This document shows positions 38,517-59,877 of a stretch of DNA of 64,000 nucleotides, in pieces. Source of the DNA: Colius striatus (taxonomy: Eukaryota > Chordata > Aves > Coliiformes > Coliidae); assembly GCF_028858725.1 (NCBI RefSeq), contig NC_084762.1, positions 7,015,374-7,079,373 on the forward strand, in the 5' to 3' direction. Each line of letters starts with the position of its first letter. Positions within the stretch are counted from its first letter, which is position 1. The notes beneath the pieces are model-generated. The model saw only the letters and a program-made list of their open reading frames with translations. It was not told the origin of the DNA and ran no database searches. The position numbers and the translations under genes are program-made.

Positions 38517-41500
38517 GTGACAGTGAGCCTGCAGTGGTAGGCAGGGTATTAGAAGTGCTGTTTGTCACATGTTACAGTGTGCCTGTTGTTTGGCATATTT
38601 TGATTTGCTTAATGCTGCCCCAGCACTGCAGAGTGACCTTCCTATTCCCATGCAGACCTCAGGCAGAAACAACACAAAACACTGTTCAAATAGTGCAAAT
38701 TCTCCTCCCCTCCTACCACCCTAATAACAAATCAAATCCAGGGTAGCTTAGAGGAAATGATCATGGGGTTAGGTTTTCTTTTTTTAAGGAAAAGGCATAA
38801 GTCTTGTTTTAAAAGGACTTAAATTTTTATGGAACACATCAGGCTTTGCCTAGAAGAGTAGATGACCTTTTTTTTCCCTATCAGTTGCTATCTAACAGAG
38901 GTAATAAATGATTGTTTCTGTACATAGTAGCCTGAATTCTCTGCCACACGTTTCCTCTTCAGCCTTGATGCCAAGTTATTGTCTTGACATGTTTAGTTAT
39001 CAACGTTTTCTGCCTATGTAGCACCAACATAAAACAGGTGAGTTTCATAACAAACAATCCTTGTAGCCACTGGGCTATGTATAAATGAAAGCAAACAGCC
39101 TGGTCACCCCTCCCCTCAAGGTGTCTGGTGAAAATTAACCTCATCCCAGCCAAACCCTGACCAAAGTTGAATTGAGTTTGTGACAAACAGTGAATTGGCA
39201 AAGTATTGCTATGTTGTTTTCCTAGATTTAGTAGCAAGCTTCAGATTGTGCCTGACTGGAAAAGAAAGGTGTTGCAATGTCTGAAACTACTCATCTGGCT
39301 ACTGAAATTAGCTGGAATAACTGGTCACTGCAAGCACTTTTATATATGTATCTATACATATCTATAGATCTCACTCTCTTAAAGCAGTGAAAACAAAATT
39401 ACAGAGACTCAAAGGCTCTCTAGTAAGTTTTGGCAGGTATTAGTAACTCCTTTTTTTCCTCCTTTTACCTATTCGAAGGTTGCAGCCTCTGGTGTTCTGG
39501 CAGGAGAGGCCTCAGTGTACTCTTCCTTTGAGAAGGTTGCACCACTTCTTCACTTGTTCTCACCCTTGGCATGATTCATGGCTTGGTGAAGCTGATGGAA
39601 GCCCTTCCAGGGACTTCTGTGGGCTTTAAAATTAGATGTAAGCTAAAGGTTTATACTCTGCAGAAGTTTAGCACATCCTTCCTTCTGGCAAAGCAACACC
39701 AATGCCTACAGAGGAAGGAAACTGCTTTTAAAATTGCTTTACAAATCCTAAAGGGTTTTTGGTTGGCCATTAGGTTTAAGACTAATGCATTGGCATGGTG
39801 TCTTGCTAAAGTATTGCACCTGGCTAGCAACAGTACTCATGTATGTGCCTTACTGGGCCTGCAGAGGACCGTGGTGTGCTGATCTTTTGAACAACATCAC
39901 CCAGTCGTTATGCTGCCAAACCCAGGGAAGGCATTGGACAGAAAGAACTCGATGTGGTTGTGTTAGATGGAGTTGTTTGGTTTGGACCTCAGAAAAGTGG
40001 TGTAAGAGTTAGGAGCTGCTTAACCCAGGCTGTCAAAAGATGTGGTAGTCACTGCTTTTCTCACTTGTTTTTCAGAGCAGCCTGGAAGGCAGGGATGCCC
40101 CCCTCCCTATAGGTACCAGCTGCAGGCTTCAATCTCCTTGCCTGGGGATGAAACCCATATCTCTGATTTTCAGACTACTCTCTGAAACTAGCTTTAGGCA
40201 ACTACTTAAAAACTGGCTAGTCCCCTGGAAAAAAAGGACCATCACTGCACAGTTCTTCAGCAGATGTTGGTACACATCTGGTCTCCAGAGAAAACACTGG
40301 GCTTCAAACTGCAAGTGGCTGGAGCTGCTCCTCAGCAAGCCCAACCCCAGCACTGGAGTGGCCACTAAGACACACACCTCTACTGAGTAGTCCCCAGCTG
40401 ATAGAAAAGAGCCCTTGATGGCAATGTCCTTTGCACGCACCACGTCCGTGTATCTGCAGGGAGGACCACGCTCTGCCACTGAGGATGCAGGGCAAGTTGG
40501 GGGGTGGGTTTGCCTCTGATTTGACTGCTTAATGTCTTTTTGACTTAGTCTTGGACCGAGTCTTAAGGTCTTTGATAAAGTCTTACCCTTCTCCTCCTTC
40601 ACAGCAGTAAGCAGTTATTACCCTCGTGCCCAGCATCTGCTGCCTGAAGCTGGAAGTGCCAAACAGTGCCCCGTGATTTCCCTCTGCTGAGCGTAAAGCT
40701 TCATGTGCATCACGTTGCTGCTCTTAAATGTTCAATACATTGGCTTGTTAGTAATAGCTGAAGATCTTGATGCATTAAAAAAATCTCTCGTTGGGTTCAT
40801 TCCACTGTTAGTAATTAGGGGTGTGTATCTGCCTTCTCACACAAGCTCTGAGTTTCTCTGTATTTTTAGCCCCCCTCTCTCTCCCCCAGCCACGCTTTTG
40901 GATTGTTGTCTCCATCCCTCCCACCCCTTTCACCACTCCCCATGACACAGCAGTAACACTAAACTCAGAGCTCTTTCTGCCTGCCAGCAGGAGAGGATGA
41001 CTAACAGGGGTGGAGGAGCTGAGAAAGCCTCCCTTGCAGCACACTGCCTCACACAGCCTCTGCTGTGCCAAGGTATCAAAAAATTAAGTCAGCATTTCTG
41101 ATTTGAGCTGCAAGTCTCCCTGCCCAGAGACTTCTACAGGCTCATACAACCCAGTCCCAGGAAACAATTATGATTTGGGAGCTCTCATTGGCACTACATG
41201 CCAGGACTCCCAGCAGTGCATGAGTAAATTAATGTCTTGCTCTTTGTTTCTTGGCTGTGGTCTGTGTAACACTGGGGCCAAGATCATATTTTTCACAGCA
41301 TGTTCCTACCCAGTGGCACCAGCATTGGGTTGTTGAGTTCTTTTTCTACAGGTGTAGATAAATTATCTCTCTGTGAGCAGTGGCAGCTGAGCTCTTGCAG
41401 CCATAATTAGGGGTGAACTGGGTGGTGTTCTCAAAAGTACTTTTCCCCATCATGTAGTTTGGGCTTATAAACCTGGAGGAGGGGACAGGGGAGTGAATAA

Positions 41501-41600
41501 CTCAACAGCTCAAAGTTGACTATCCAATTAATATTTACAATAAACAAATAAATGGCAAGGGTTTGTTGGCTGCATGAAGCCAGGCATCAATCTAGGGAAT
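38517..41600. other. Intergenic DNA left of CTNND2
   Basis: No supportable gene. A 157-codon frame at 40129-40602 (minus) has no recognised domain and no splice context. The right end may border the longest form of the CTNND2 3' UTR. Confidence 0.5.
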
Positions 41601-43374
41601 CCAACTCCTGAGTTCAAACATATTGCACTATAACCAGCGATTCTCCACAATACAGTAGGATTTATTAATAGAAAATATGTCAATATGAGTTTTCCTTTGT
41701 ACATGTCAGCAACATGTACAGTGAAACACATTTTTTTCTCTCTTTTTCTTTCTTTCTCAATCTATATCGTTATAGTTCTTTTGTGTTATCTGACATAACC
41801 ATTTCTATTTTGGGCTTTGATATGTTACTTGTCAAAATGTACTTTCAGTGTTAATATACCTTTAAAATCATAGTTTCTCTTTTAAATATTGAATTCATAT
41901 TCTTTTCTTTCTTGTTTTTCTTCTCTTCAAATCAGTATTGCTCACGTTAGTGCAAATTTGTTAAATCTTGAGATAGGTTAACCATTCCTTCCAGACCATA
42001 AACAGCATTTAATAAAACAGTGAGATTTATATAGCTCTACACAGCTGAACAAGATTCTAATACGAAGCTTGTTAAAAATAAAAGAAGTCCAACATTTTAC
42101 AGTACATCAATTGCATTTTATACACCTTTTTTTTTTTTGGAACACTTTTGTCTCTTGTCTATTTCTGTGTGTGATCTAGTACACAAATGAAGGGAACAGC
42201 AATAGGCAATGATACTTTCCTCAGTATTAAAAAGAATGCTTCATCTGTTTCTTGCTCAGTATGGCAGCAGTGTTGGATTTCCAAGCCTGGAAAAGAAGCC
42301 AGGTAATTCAAGACCTCAAAAAACCGAGTACAGCAAGAGTGAACATGAGCAGTCAGAGCACTTGCCACTACAGAAGAATGGGAACAAAGCAACACAAACT
42401 ATAGACAAAAAAAAGGTATTTTTATGCCACTTGATCCATCCAGAATCTCTCACTTGAGCAATGGTCAACGTTTGACTCCAAGTAATTCCTAAGAGAAGAT
42501 GAAAGGGGGCAATGTGGGCATTTCACTACTTTGAAGAATGGAAATAAATCCAACTTACAACAACCTCCTGTCCTAAGAACTTCCAACAGAATGACTGATG
42601 CTCTCAGCCTGCTGGCACTCCTGTGCCTGGAGAACTGCACCAGCCTGGTGCTTTACCAGGCAGCCAAGAAACTTCCACTTGTCGCCAGTGACATTCTTCA
42701 CTTAAAAAAAAAAGGTTTATTTTTTATACTGAAAACGTGCTTTGTTCAAAAGAGCACTGCAAATGTCACTTTATCTTATTAAAATCAACATAATAAATAA
42801 AATATAAACAACCTGTGTCCAAAACTATGAAGAATATTTTGTATCTACCTCGCTATACATCTGGCCCACTGTGCCCCTCCCACCCACCCTTTCTTTAGTG
42901 GTTTACAAAGTTTTTTTGCATGCTGTTTTTTTTTTCCCCCCATTTACTACAAAGAGCAGATAAGGTTACATATCGTACACTGTGGGAAAAAGCTGCCAAA
43001 AAAACCAGGATTAAACTCTAGTACTAGATTACTGATAAACCAATTCTATGTCATGATACCTTCCCTGCAGGAACTGCTGGGGCTGCGATGATCTGCGAGA
43101 GACTTCTCCCCCTAAGCACAGCCAGAGAGGTATGCCAGGTGATGGTAAAGACTTATTACAAGGACTAATCACAGAGATGTTTGCAACCTGAAACAAATTC
43201 CTTAGCTGTAAATTAAGCGATTTACAACTACTCCCTTTGTGGCTTTTAGGCTGTGAAAACTGGATGTTGAACTGTTGCCCGAACCAAGGCAGTGATAGAT
43301 TCTCTTCCTTATTTACAGAAGCCCAAAGCTAAAATGAACATGCCAGCTCTTCTGGCTTCTTAGCCTAGCTGCAT
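41601..43374 (-). other. CTNND2: Possible distal extension of the CTNND2 3' UTR
   Basis: AT-rich region with no supported coding, homopolymer T-runs at 42127-42139 and 42925-42935, and AATAAA on the minus strand at 42721-42716 and 41666-41661. It could be transcribed as a long 3' UTR or be plain intergenic DNA. Confidence 0.35.
41661..41666 (-). promoter_or_regulatory. CTNND2: Candidate distal poly(A) signal
   Basis: AATAAA on the minus strand, in the context CTATTAATAAATCC, with GU-bearing sequence (TGTATTGTGG) 10-20 bases downstream, a good poly(A)-site arrangement. It would give a 3.5-kb 3' UTR. The region 41.7-43.3 kb has the AT-rich, ORF-poor look of a long neuronal 3' UTR. Confidence 0.35.
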
Positions 43375-43380
43375 TTTATT
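43375..43380 (-). promoter_or_regulatory. CTNND2: Candidate main poly(A) signal
   Basis: AATAAA on the minus strand about 1.8 kb after the stop codon. It is followed within 60 transcript bases by a U/GU-containing stretch. The spacing fits a typical CTNND2 3' UTR. This is inferred from motif and distance only. Confidence 0.35.
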
Positions 43381-43813
43381 GGTTTTGGTAACTTTTTTTA
43401 AAATCAAAACCAAAATAAGTCTCTGTCCATCTTTTCATCTTTAAGGTTTTACTTTAAATGCACAGAAATGGTGTCTTTCGTATTTTGAGGAATGTGTTCT
43501 TGATGTTGGGTTTTCTTTTTGGCATGGGCTAAAAGAACTGATTGTCCTAATGGTTCAGAAGTAGGACCCTTCTCTGAAGAATTCAGAGACTCCAGACTTA
43601 AGTCTGTTGGGTCTTATGTTTTCCATTCTCTCGGGGAGATGGCAGAACTCTGCCTTCCGTGACCACTTGCCAAGCAGTGATGGGAGAGTAATGACCTTTC
43701 CTCAAAGAGGAGATCAAGAGATGCTATTTTAAAGGAAATGGCACCTAAGTGTGAAGGAGTCAGTGACAAAAAGATCTCACAACCCCTTCTTTTGCAAGTA
43801 TGTGGCCTGACAA

Positions 43814-43890
43814 TTCACCTGCTTCTGCAGGGGGGGGTTGGACTAGGTGGTCTCTAAAGGTCCCTTCCAACCCCTACCATTCTATGATTT
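43814..43890 (+). mobile_element. CR1 tail within the CTNND2 3' UTR region
   Basis: TTCACCTGCTTCTGCAGG, GGACTAGGTGGTCTCTAAAG, CCAACCCCTACCATTCTATG. Antisense to the CTNND2 transcript. Confidence 0.92.
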
Positions 43891-44047
43891 GCTATCGATG
43901 GTTGAGAAAGTGAGTAAGAGAAAGCACATACTGGAGTTTCCACTGTATTAAAAAATAAACCTTGAAAAATCAAACAGAAATTGAAGCCTGAACAAGGAGA
44001 ACACTGGATGAGAAGAAGGTCTTACGCCACACAAAGGCCCACGCTCA

Positions 44048-44073
44048 AACACACACACATACACACACACACA
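44048..44073 (-). repeat. (CA)n / transcript (UG)n microsatellite in the 3' UTR
   Basis: Alternating CA with one T interruption on the plus strand, so UG repeats in the CTNND2 transcript. Such tracts are known binding sites for TDP-43 and CELF proteins; use here is inference. Confidence 0.8.
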
Positions 44074-44179
44074 GAGAACACTGTGCATACATGGACACAT
44101 GAGTAAGAATGTGTATTTGTATGGTAGGGTTCTTGGAAATAGACATTCTTAGCAAGTATGGACGACAGATCAATCGTAA

Positions 44180-44185
44180 TTTATT
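44180..44185 (-). promoter_or_regulatory. CTNND2: Candidate proximal poly(A) signal
   Basis: AATAAA on the minus strand about 1.0 kb after the stop codon. The sequence just downstream in the transcript is only weakly GU-rich, but a UG repeat follows about 110 bases later. Confidence 0.3.
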
Positions 44186-45192
44186 TTCTTTTTAACACTG
44201 TATCATCATAAAGAAAACTGGTATAAATGAAAAAAAAGTCTATTTCAAATATCTACATCTAAAAGTTTAGGCAGTGAAAAAGCACTTTGTTGACAAGGAG
44301 TGTGGAATGATGAATGTTAATTGTCAGAAACTGCTGAATGCCTTTTTTTTCTTTTTAGTTGCCACAAACAAATTCACATATCAGAACAAACAATACTGCT
44401 AAATATTCCTTTTTGATTTTTTTGCCTTTTTTTGGTGTTTTTTTCCTTTTTTTTTTGCCTTTTTTTTCCCTTTTTTTTTTTCTGTTAAAACTCACCGGGG
44501 AAAAGAAAACCAAAAATAAAAACCCCCAAACCTGTAAATCCATACATCTTCCAAAATCTGAAATTGAAGCAATATTTAGAACCATAGATGAAGAAACACT
44601 GTGGCATTGGTGTAATATACACAATGCACTTGGTTGGTTTTTTTTTTTCCTTCTCTTTTTGTTGTTTTTCATCTGTAATGTACATCAAATACTTTACAAC
44701 AATGCATTAACAAAAGGCAAGAAACATCTTGCTGTACAGAGGAAACCCCAAATGCAACTTGAAGCCTAGATTCACAATGAATGAGGATATTAAACAAAGT
44801 GTGAGAAGCTGTTCCCCCATAAAGTATGTCCGCTGCTCAGTTACTTGTGCTTAACTCTTGACCCACACCCACTGCCGTGTTCTCCCTCCTTCCTCCAGCC
44901 ACGTTCAATATACAGCACCGAACTTTAGACTCTACAGGCCAACTGTAAAGTTGCCCCACACTGTAAAATATATATATGTATATATATTTCTTTCTAATTA
45001 CTCCCAGGTTTAGCTTTCTTATCTTTTAACCTCCTAAAAAAAAAGAAATCTCTTAGTTTTTTTCCCCATACTGGTTATCTGGGCCCTCCTATGGAACAGG
45101 CTTTAACAAACTAAATTGGCAGGGAAAAAAAAAATGTCTTGTGGTATGCATGCACATGCACAGTTCCTGGAGCTTTTGTATCTGCCCAAGTC

Positions 45193-54205
<9,013 letters not shown>

Positions 54206-54337
54206 CTGTCATGGTGTCTTTCCTAGAAGTGTGTTCTCCTTTATTTCCATGGTAAGTGGCGTTTGTTCCAGTTGATTCATAGTCTGTTTTCCTTTCTTTT
54301 AGGCTGATCATTTCCCGAGGTGAGGCTGGGGCACTTG
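54206..54337 (-). CDS. CTNND2: Delta-catenin, third-last coding exon
   Basis: Coding exon of 132 bases. The acceptor is GGGATCTAG after a short T-run and the donor is GTGAGGTT. It starts with CA, completing the Ala codon split with the exon at 58239, encodes 43 whole codons (start [15 protein letters not shown], end SRKDTMT), and leaves one G for the next exon. The peptide is charged, hydrophilic and without membrane segments or catalytic motifs, so it continues the flexible C-terminal tail. The length is a multiple of three, so skipping this exon would keep the frame; that makes it a possible cassette exon, though the sequence alone does not show that it is skipped. The intron upstream is 3901 bases and the intron downstream 7076 bases. 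Confidence 0.92.
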
Positions 54338-54850
54338 CTAGATCCCAAAAAAAGGATTTATTTTTTCTCACCACACAGGACTCAATGTCATGGTTAATTT
54401 CAGAGTACAAATTTTAGGAAAGTTTATATTTGTTAGCATACTAACATTAAACTCTCTGAGGAAAGACTAACACATTATGGGAGGAAAAGAAAAGGTGCTG
54501 CCATTTCAAGCATGGGAAAAATGGATTCATGGAACAACCAACTCCAAACATAACTTTGTCCCTGAATGTTTTACTCTTTTCACATACACCCAATGTCTAA
54601 GATGATCAGTATGATGACTCTAATGTTAACAAGCAGGAAAGAAAGGTGTTTTTCATAGAAAACATATAACAAAGAATGCCTAACACTGATGGGTAACTCA
54701 AGTAGTTTCTCTGTTTTTACCTATCTACTTATGAACAACTGCCATTAAAACTTTAAGCTATTATTAAAACTAAAGCCTTCCTTGACTATACTCATGGTAT
54801 AGCTAAAAGGAGGAGAGCATGAGGTGACTGGAATGGTGGGCTTGTTTTAG

Positions 54851-54930
54851 CTGAACCTGCTTTAGCAGAGGGGTGGACTTCATGATCTTTACAGGTCCCT
54901 TCCAACCCCTACCATTCTGTGATTCTGTGA
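54851..54930 (+). mobile_element. CR1 tail in a CTNND2 intron
   Basis: CTGAACCTGCTTTAGCAGAG, TTACAGGTCCCTTCCAACC, CATTCTGTGATTCTGTGA. Antisense to the gene. Confidence 0.9.
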
Positions 54931-56009
54931 CTGGGAGAAGAACTGGGTTTGTACTTCATTCTCATTCACTGGAGAATTCAAAGACGATCACTGGCACTGA
55001 GTCTGAAGGCTAAGAGCTTGTGATGCTCAGGAAAAGGAGATAAGCAGAGGGAAAAATAATAGCTTTCAGGTAAACTGACTTCAATATATTTAGGTGTTGG
55101 CAGATACAATGTGCTTTCCCTGTTGTGAGGGGCAGGGGAAGATGTGAGAGTTGAGTGGCAGAGCACCCCAGAGCCTCATGAAGGTACGCTGGTACAAAAA
55201 TAACTGAAGCGCTTGGTGCTTACTTCCACACCCTCTCCTGCCTCCACCCAGATATTTGACATGTCAAAACCTCAAAAGCAGTAACTTTGCTCTTGCTTAA
55301 AAAGAAGAGGGTAAAAAAACAGTAAGATAAGCTCATTTGTGAAGCTTGGCTGTGAGTTATATCTTTCAGCATCTCTAAATTATCCTACATTTTTAGTTAG
55401 GGAGCAGGGAAGCGCAAATGATGTTGAATTCTGCTTAGATTGGTTCTGTTGGCTCTGTGGCCTCTCAGTTTCCAGAGCAAACATGAGATGGATGTTTTTT
55501 TTCTTAAGAAGTCATTAGAATTGGAGATTGCTCTTAAATTGCTTGTCAATAGTGATGTATTTCTAAAGCTGATAATCCAACAGATACAAAGAAACATAAT
55601 GTTAAATTACCAAAACAGCTAATGGCAACTTGAGTTTAACAGGGAACAAACCAGAATGCAAACCTTGAAAAAATTGCTAAGACAGGAATGCATTTTGTTT
55701 CACATACTCTAGTAGTGCTTTTAAGCACTCTGGTGTTTTAAACGAAATTGACTGATAAAGACAAAACCATCTCTCTCGGTTCCCTGTGGGAATTATCTCT
55801 CTCCTCTCATGTGAGAGTGACTGGTTTCTGGCAAGTGTTAAAATCCAAAAGTGCCCTCTTTCAGAGGTTTTATTGGAAGCAGACATAAAATCATTGGTTG
55901 ACATTAAACTGAGGAGTGATATCAAGGTTTTCCGCTCTTAATCTTAAAGGACATGGAAAAGAAGACAGAGCTTTCTATGCTAGTTTAAGCATCTTATCAC
56001 CAAGTCCTG

Positions 56010-56699
56010 GGGATAGATGGGACATTGTGAGTTCATTTACTTCAATTCTTTACCCCAAGGTAGGATCCAATATACTGAAACAATTCTTGACAGGTTTTCA
56101 TCTAAAACTAAAGATCTTTAATGACAGACATCACAGAACTGCTCCAAGCAGCCTGTTCCAGTGTTTTGTTTCCCTACTGTTAGGAAATGTTCCCTGCTGT
56201 CTAGCCTGACTCCTAGCTGCTCACTGTTCCCATTTGTCTGCTATGAAAGTAGAGCAAGTTCATGCTGTTTCTCTTCACAGCTGGCTGTTACATGCTTGAA
56301 TACTTGGTGTGTACCTCTTCCCAATGCTCTCAACTTGTGTCTCTCTTATTCAAGTTAAACAATTACAGCCTATTCAATATGTCGTCATATCCTCACTTTT
56401 CCATCTCCTGATTCATGTGTATAGCTGACAAAAAAAACCCTAAATAATTTCTAAATAAACCCCTTTTTGTCAAGCCAGATATTCTCCTTGTAATTTATTT
56501 ATCAAGGATTGGATTTTTTTTCCATTTGGCCAGCATCTCCAGTTCCTCAGTATCAATCTGAATTCCAATAACGCCCTTCAATGCACATGAGGTTCCTCCA
56601 GGCTTATGACACTCACAAAGGTAATAGACATCCTTTGTATATTATCTGGGTCAGTAATGAAATCACTGAAGAATACTGGCCCCAAGGCAAACTTCCAAA
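56010..56699 (-). mobile_element. Ancient CR1-like LINE, 3' part
   Basis: Decayed antisense CR1 in the expected order: CTTGACAGGTTTTCATC, AGCAGCCTGTTCCAGTG, CTGTTAGGAAATGTTCCCTG, CTGTTACATGCTTGAATAC, CAAGTTAAACAATTACAGCC, and near 56640 CTGGGTCAGTAATGAAATCA / GAATACTGGCCCCAAGG. Middle portions are hard to follow. Its 5' continuation resumes at 57050 after a plus-strand CR1. Confidence 0.6.
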
Positions 56700-56965
56700 C
56701 AGGAGGTTGTACCAAGGTGGGGGTTGGTCTCTTTTCCCAAGTTACAAACAAGTGATAGGAAAAGAAGGAAAGGCTTCAAATTACACCATAGGAGGTTTAG
56801 ATTGGATCTTAGGAAAATCTTCACAGAGAGGGCTGTCAGACACTGTCCCAGGCTGCCCAGGGAGGTGGTGGAGTCCCCATCCCTGGAGATATTTAAAGCC
56901 ATGTAGCTGAGGTGCTGAGGGTTGTGGTTTAGTGGGTGGGCTTGGCAGTGTGAGTTGGATTTGAT
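56700..56965 (+). mobile_element. Younger CR1 fragment inserted in the old CR1
   Basis: CAGGAGGTTGTACCAAGGTGG, GGTTTAGATTGGATCTTAGG, CCCAGGCTGCCCAGGGAGGT, GGGCTTGGCAGTGTGAG. Opposite orientation to the sequence on either side. Confidence 0.88.
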
Positions 56966-57049
56966 ATGCATACTACCAGACAGATGTTAACTTATACTGT
57001 TATGTAGAAATAGATATTTCTAGAGTTAAGCAGTATCTTATATTCCCAC

Positions 57050-57225
57050 TGTCTCTGAGGTGTTTGGATTCTGATTATTTGTCCCAGCAATTTTCTAGCA
57101 TGAAGTTGGGCCGACTGGTTTGTAATTACATGGGCTCTTCCTCCACAAACAGACATTGTATTTCTTCTTTTTCAGTCTTATGACAATTGATAATGGCAGT
57201 AAGATTTCATCCAAAGTTTCCTTTT
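57050..57225 (-). mobile_element. Ancient CR1-like LINE, reverse-transcriptase part
   Basis: CTAGCATGAAGTTGGGCCG, CTGGTTTGTAATTACATGGG and CTTCTTTTTCAGTCTTATGA match the antisense of a CR1-type RT region. Read with 56010-56699 it forms one interrupted element. Confidence 0.58.
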
Positions 57226-57719
57226 AAGTATTTTCTTTAAGCAACAGAGTAACAAAAGTGAGGAGACAGTTCTGTCAAGAGACAGAACTAAGATCCTGAG
57301 GCCAGACATTTCAAGTGTGCACTTACAGTCAAAATGAGATTCTGGAGGAGAAAGAAAAGGAACAAGAGCCCTTTATGGACTTGTGTAATGGTACACTTTG
57401 AAAAATGAATAGCAGCTCTCACTGTACTGCTGTCTACATTTTCAAATGTCCTCAATGGCTGTTCTGCAGGACTGAGATGCAGCTTCTAGATGATTCACAA
57501 AACAATTGTCTTAAAAAAACCCCAATGCCACGATGCTGATGGCAAAAATCAGTTTAGTCAATTTTAATCTTAAATTAAATAATTTTAATCTTAAATGATT
57601 AAAACTGTGGTGTAAATTGAGATAGTTCTCATTAATTCACTGTATGGATCATACAGAATTAATAGCTGGTGTAAACATGCCACCAATGTTACTTGAAGTC
57701 CTGTAGTCAGTCTTTTGTA

Positions 57720-57835
57720 AAACTCACATAGGCATGTTTTATGCACATGTATATGCACACTTGTATGTTTAATACACACATCTATATGTGTGTGCTACAT
57801 ATATTTATATAATATGTATATTATATATCTAGTTA
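57720..57835. repeat. CA/TA-rich simple sequence
   Basis: Interrupted ACACAT, TGTGTG and TATATA tracts. Confidence 0.7.
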
Positions 57836-58164
57836 CATGCAATCAGAATAAAACCTTGCAGAAACGTAATGTGGATCCTTTAACTCCTGCTAAGCGTGCA
57901 GAGTGGACACAAACAACACAGTGGCTTTCGTGACTAGCAAAGTGAGTAAAAGAATTTCCTCCAGTGACTCATGGGCACCTTTGCTCTGAGATTTAGCCAG
58001 GTAATCCCAGTCAGGAAAACACTGTGGGACAATTCACAGTTTCAAAGCTATAGAACAGTCTTTCCACTGTTAAAAGTTCACAAGGCGTTAACAAAGAAAC
58101 AAATACTCAGGTAAGAGTATGTTTTGTGGCTTTCTACTATTGTCAGCAACAAATTCAGGTGTCA

Positions 58165-58392
<228 letters not shown>

Positions 58393-59877
58393 TCAGGGAA
58401 AAGAAAAAAAAAAAGCCATTTTAAGTTCTCCATTTTAAGTACAGAGTTGTTTCCACTAATGTTTTCACCACATACACACAAGTAGGCTACTGTGTTCTTC
58501 CTGACGCTGGGTGGCAAATAGTAGGGCAGGTTATGATGTGCTGCCTGTACTGACACACCAGGAGAAAAACAAAAATGCTGAAAAATTCTATCAGCTAACA
58601 CATTTCAGAAAGGCTCAAATTGTGAAAAACTGTTCAGGCTACTTGATTCATTAAAAGCTCTCCCTTTTGCCATGTCTCTGTTTACACATCCTAAATGACA
58701 TTCTGGCTATGAAAATGACTCCAAGTCCTAAGTCTGCTTGTTTTCACAGTGAAAATCACTTCTTTTCTTTACATCACTTCTGTGTTACAAGGCAATTTTG
58801 GCATAAATAGATGGGGAAGCTCCATGATCATCAAAATTACTGCAACTATTTGAATATCTATAGTCTAGTTATATTCATGTCCCATCTTTTCACACATGAG
58901 GGAAAAAGAATCAATGCCTTTTTCTCCATGATGCACAGAAAGAAATTACACTACTTCAATTTAAAACTGTGGGAATGGTAATTGTTTTTTTTTTAAAAGG
59001 AACTAAGTAATACAAATACTAAAACTAGCTAGTTCAGAAATAAAAAAGGAGTTCAAACAATTCATGCCTTGTTCCTGCACCATAATATAATGCAATAATC
59101 CAAAATAATGTACTTTACATTTTAAAAGGATATTAGAGGTGGTTTGAAAGTATCAGGAAAGAAGAAATTGACTTTTTCTAGTGCTCCTCTTAAATGACAG
59201 TATTTCAAATGTCTTAAAAGCATAGACAGATTTTTAACTGCTTTATCACTGCTTAATGGTAAATCTAAATCTGTAGCAGTATTTTCCCAGCATTGCACTG
59301 AAAGTGTGAGCCTTGCAAGAGTGCCTCCTGTCTGTTGAGTTCAGTGGAAATCAAGGTAGCACCTGGGATGGCACATTAAAAAATATGTTTGCAATGAAAT
59401 GCTTAAAAAAACCCACACAACAAAATATTACCAGCAACCAGTTGGAATTTTCCTCTTGCTTACAGAAAAAGAATTCTCCATTGGGCTAGTAAAGAATATT
59501 TCCACCTTCTACCTCAGGCTACTCCAGACATCCAGCTCTGAATCCCACTCTCTCCCATTCTCTGCCTTTGTCCAGGATGTCTCCCTGACTTTGTTCCCTC
59601 CATGGAAACCATGGGCACTAGGCTCTTGGAATTGCAAAAGGAAACAGCTTGAAAATCCCCATTCTGTTAAATTCAGGAAAGGGAACTAAGCAAGAGTATG
59701 ACACAGCAGGAGGAAAGCAGCCACTCATACATGATATAGAGGGAAATGTTCTAAGTAAAGGAGGATAAACAGAGGTGACACCTAATGACAGGTTTTGAAT
59801 GTCTGGACTCCCTACATAATGCATTTGTATGAACATGTGTGTATCACAGTTGTAATGTCAAAGGGAAAAAGGAAGGA

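Larger units (their letters stand above)
43375..45192 (-). other. CTNND2: CTNND2 3' UTR, minimum likely extent
   Basis: Non-coding continuation of the last exon on the minus strand, immediately after the TGA. It has no supported open frame on that strand, long homopolymer tracts (A-rich in the transcript at about 44340-44480 and 44640-44650) and a (UG)n tract in transcript sense at 44073-44048. It also contains a CR1 tail at 43814-43890, antisense to the transcript. The left boundary is inferred from an AATAAA at 43380-43375, which would give a UTR of about 1.8 kb, a plausible size for this gene. A longer form reaching about 41.6 kb and a shorter one ending near 44.15 kb are both possible. 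Poly(A)-site reads would settle it. Confidence 0.55.

Noticed and set aside
40129..40602. 157-codon minus-strand open frame
   Set aside because: No family resemblance and no exon signals; overlapping plus-strand frames are equally open.
44359..44769. 136-codon plus-strand Phe-rich frame and 105-codon Lys-rich minus frame
   Set aside because: Both are translations of homopolymer T/A tracts in the 3' UTR.
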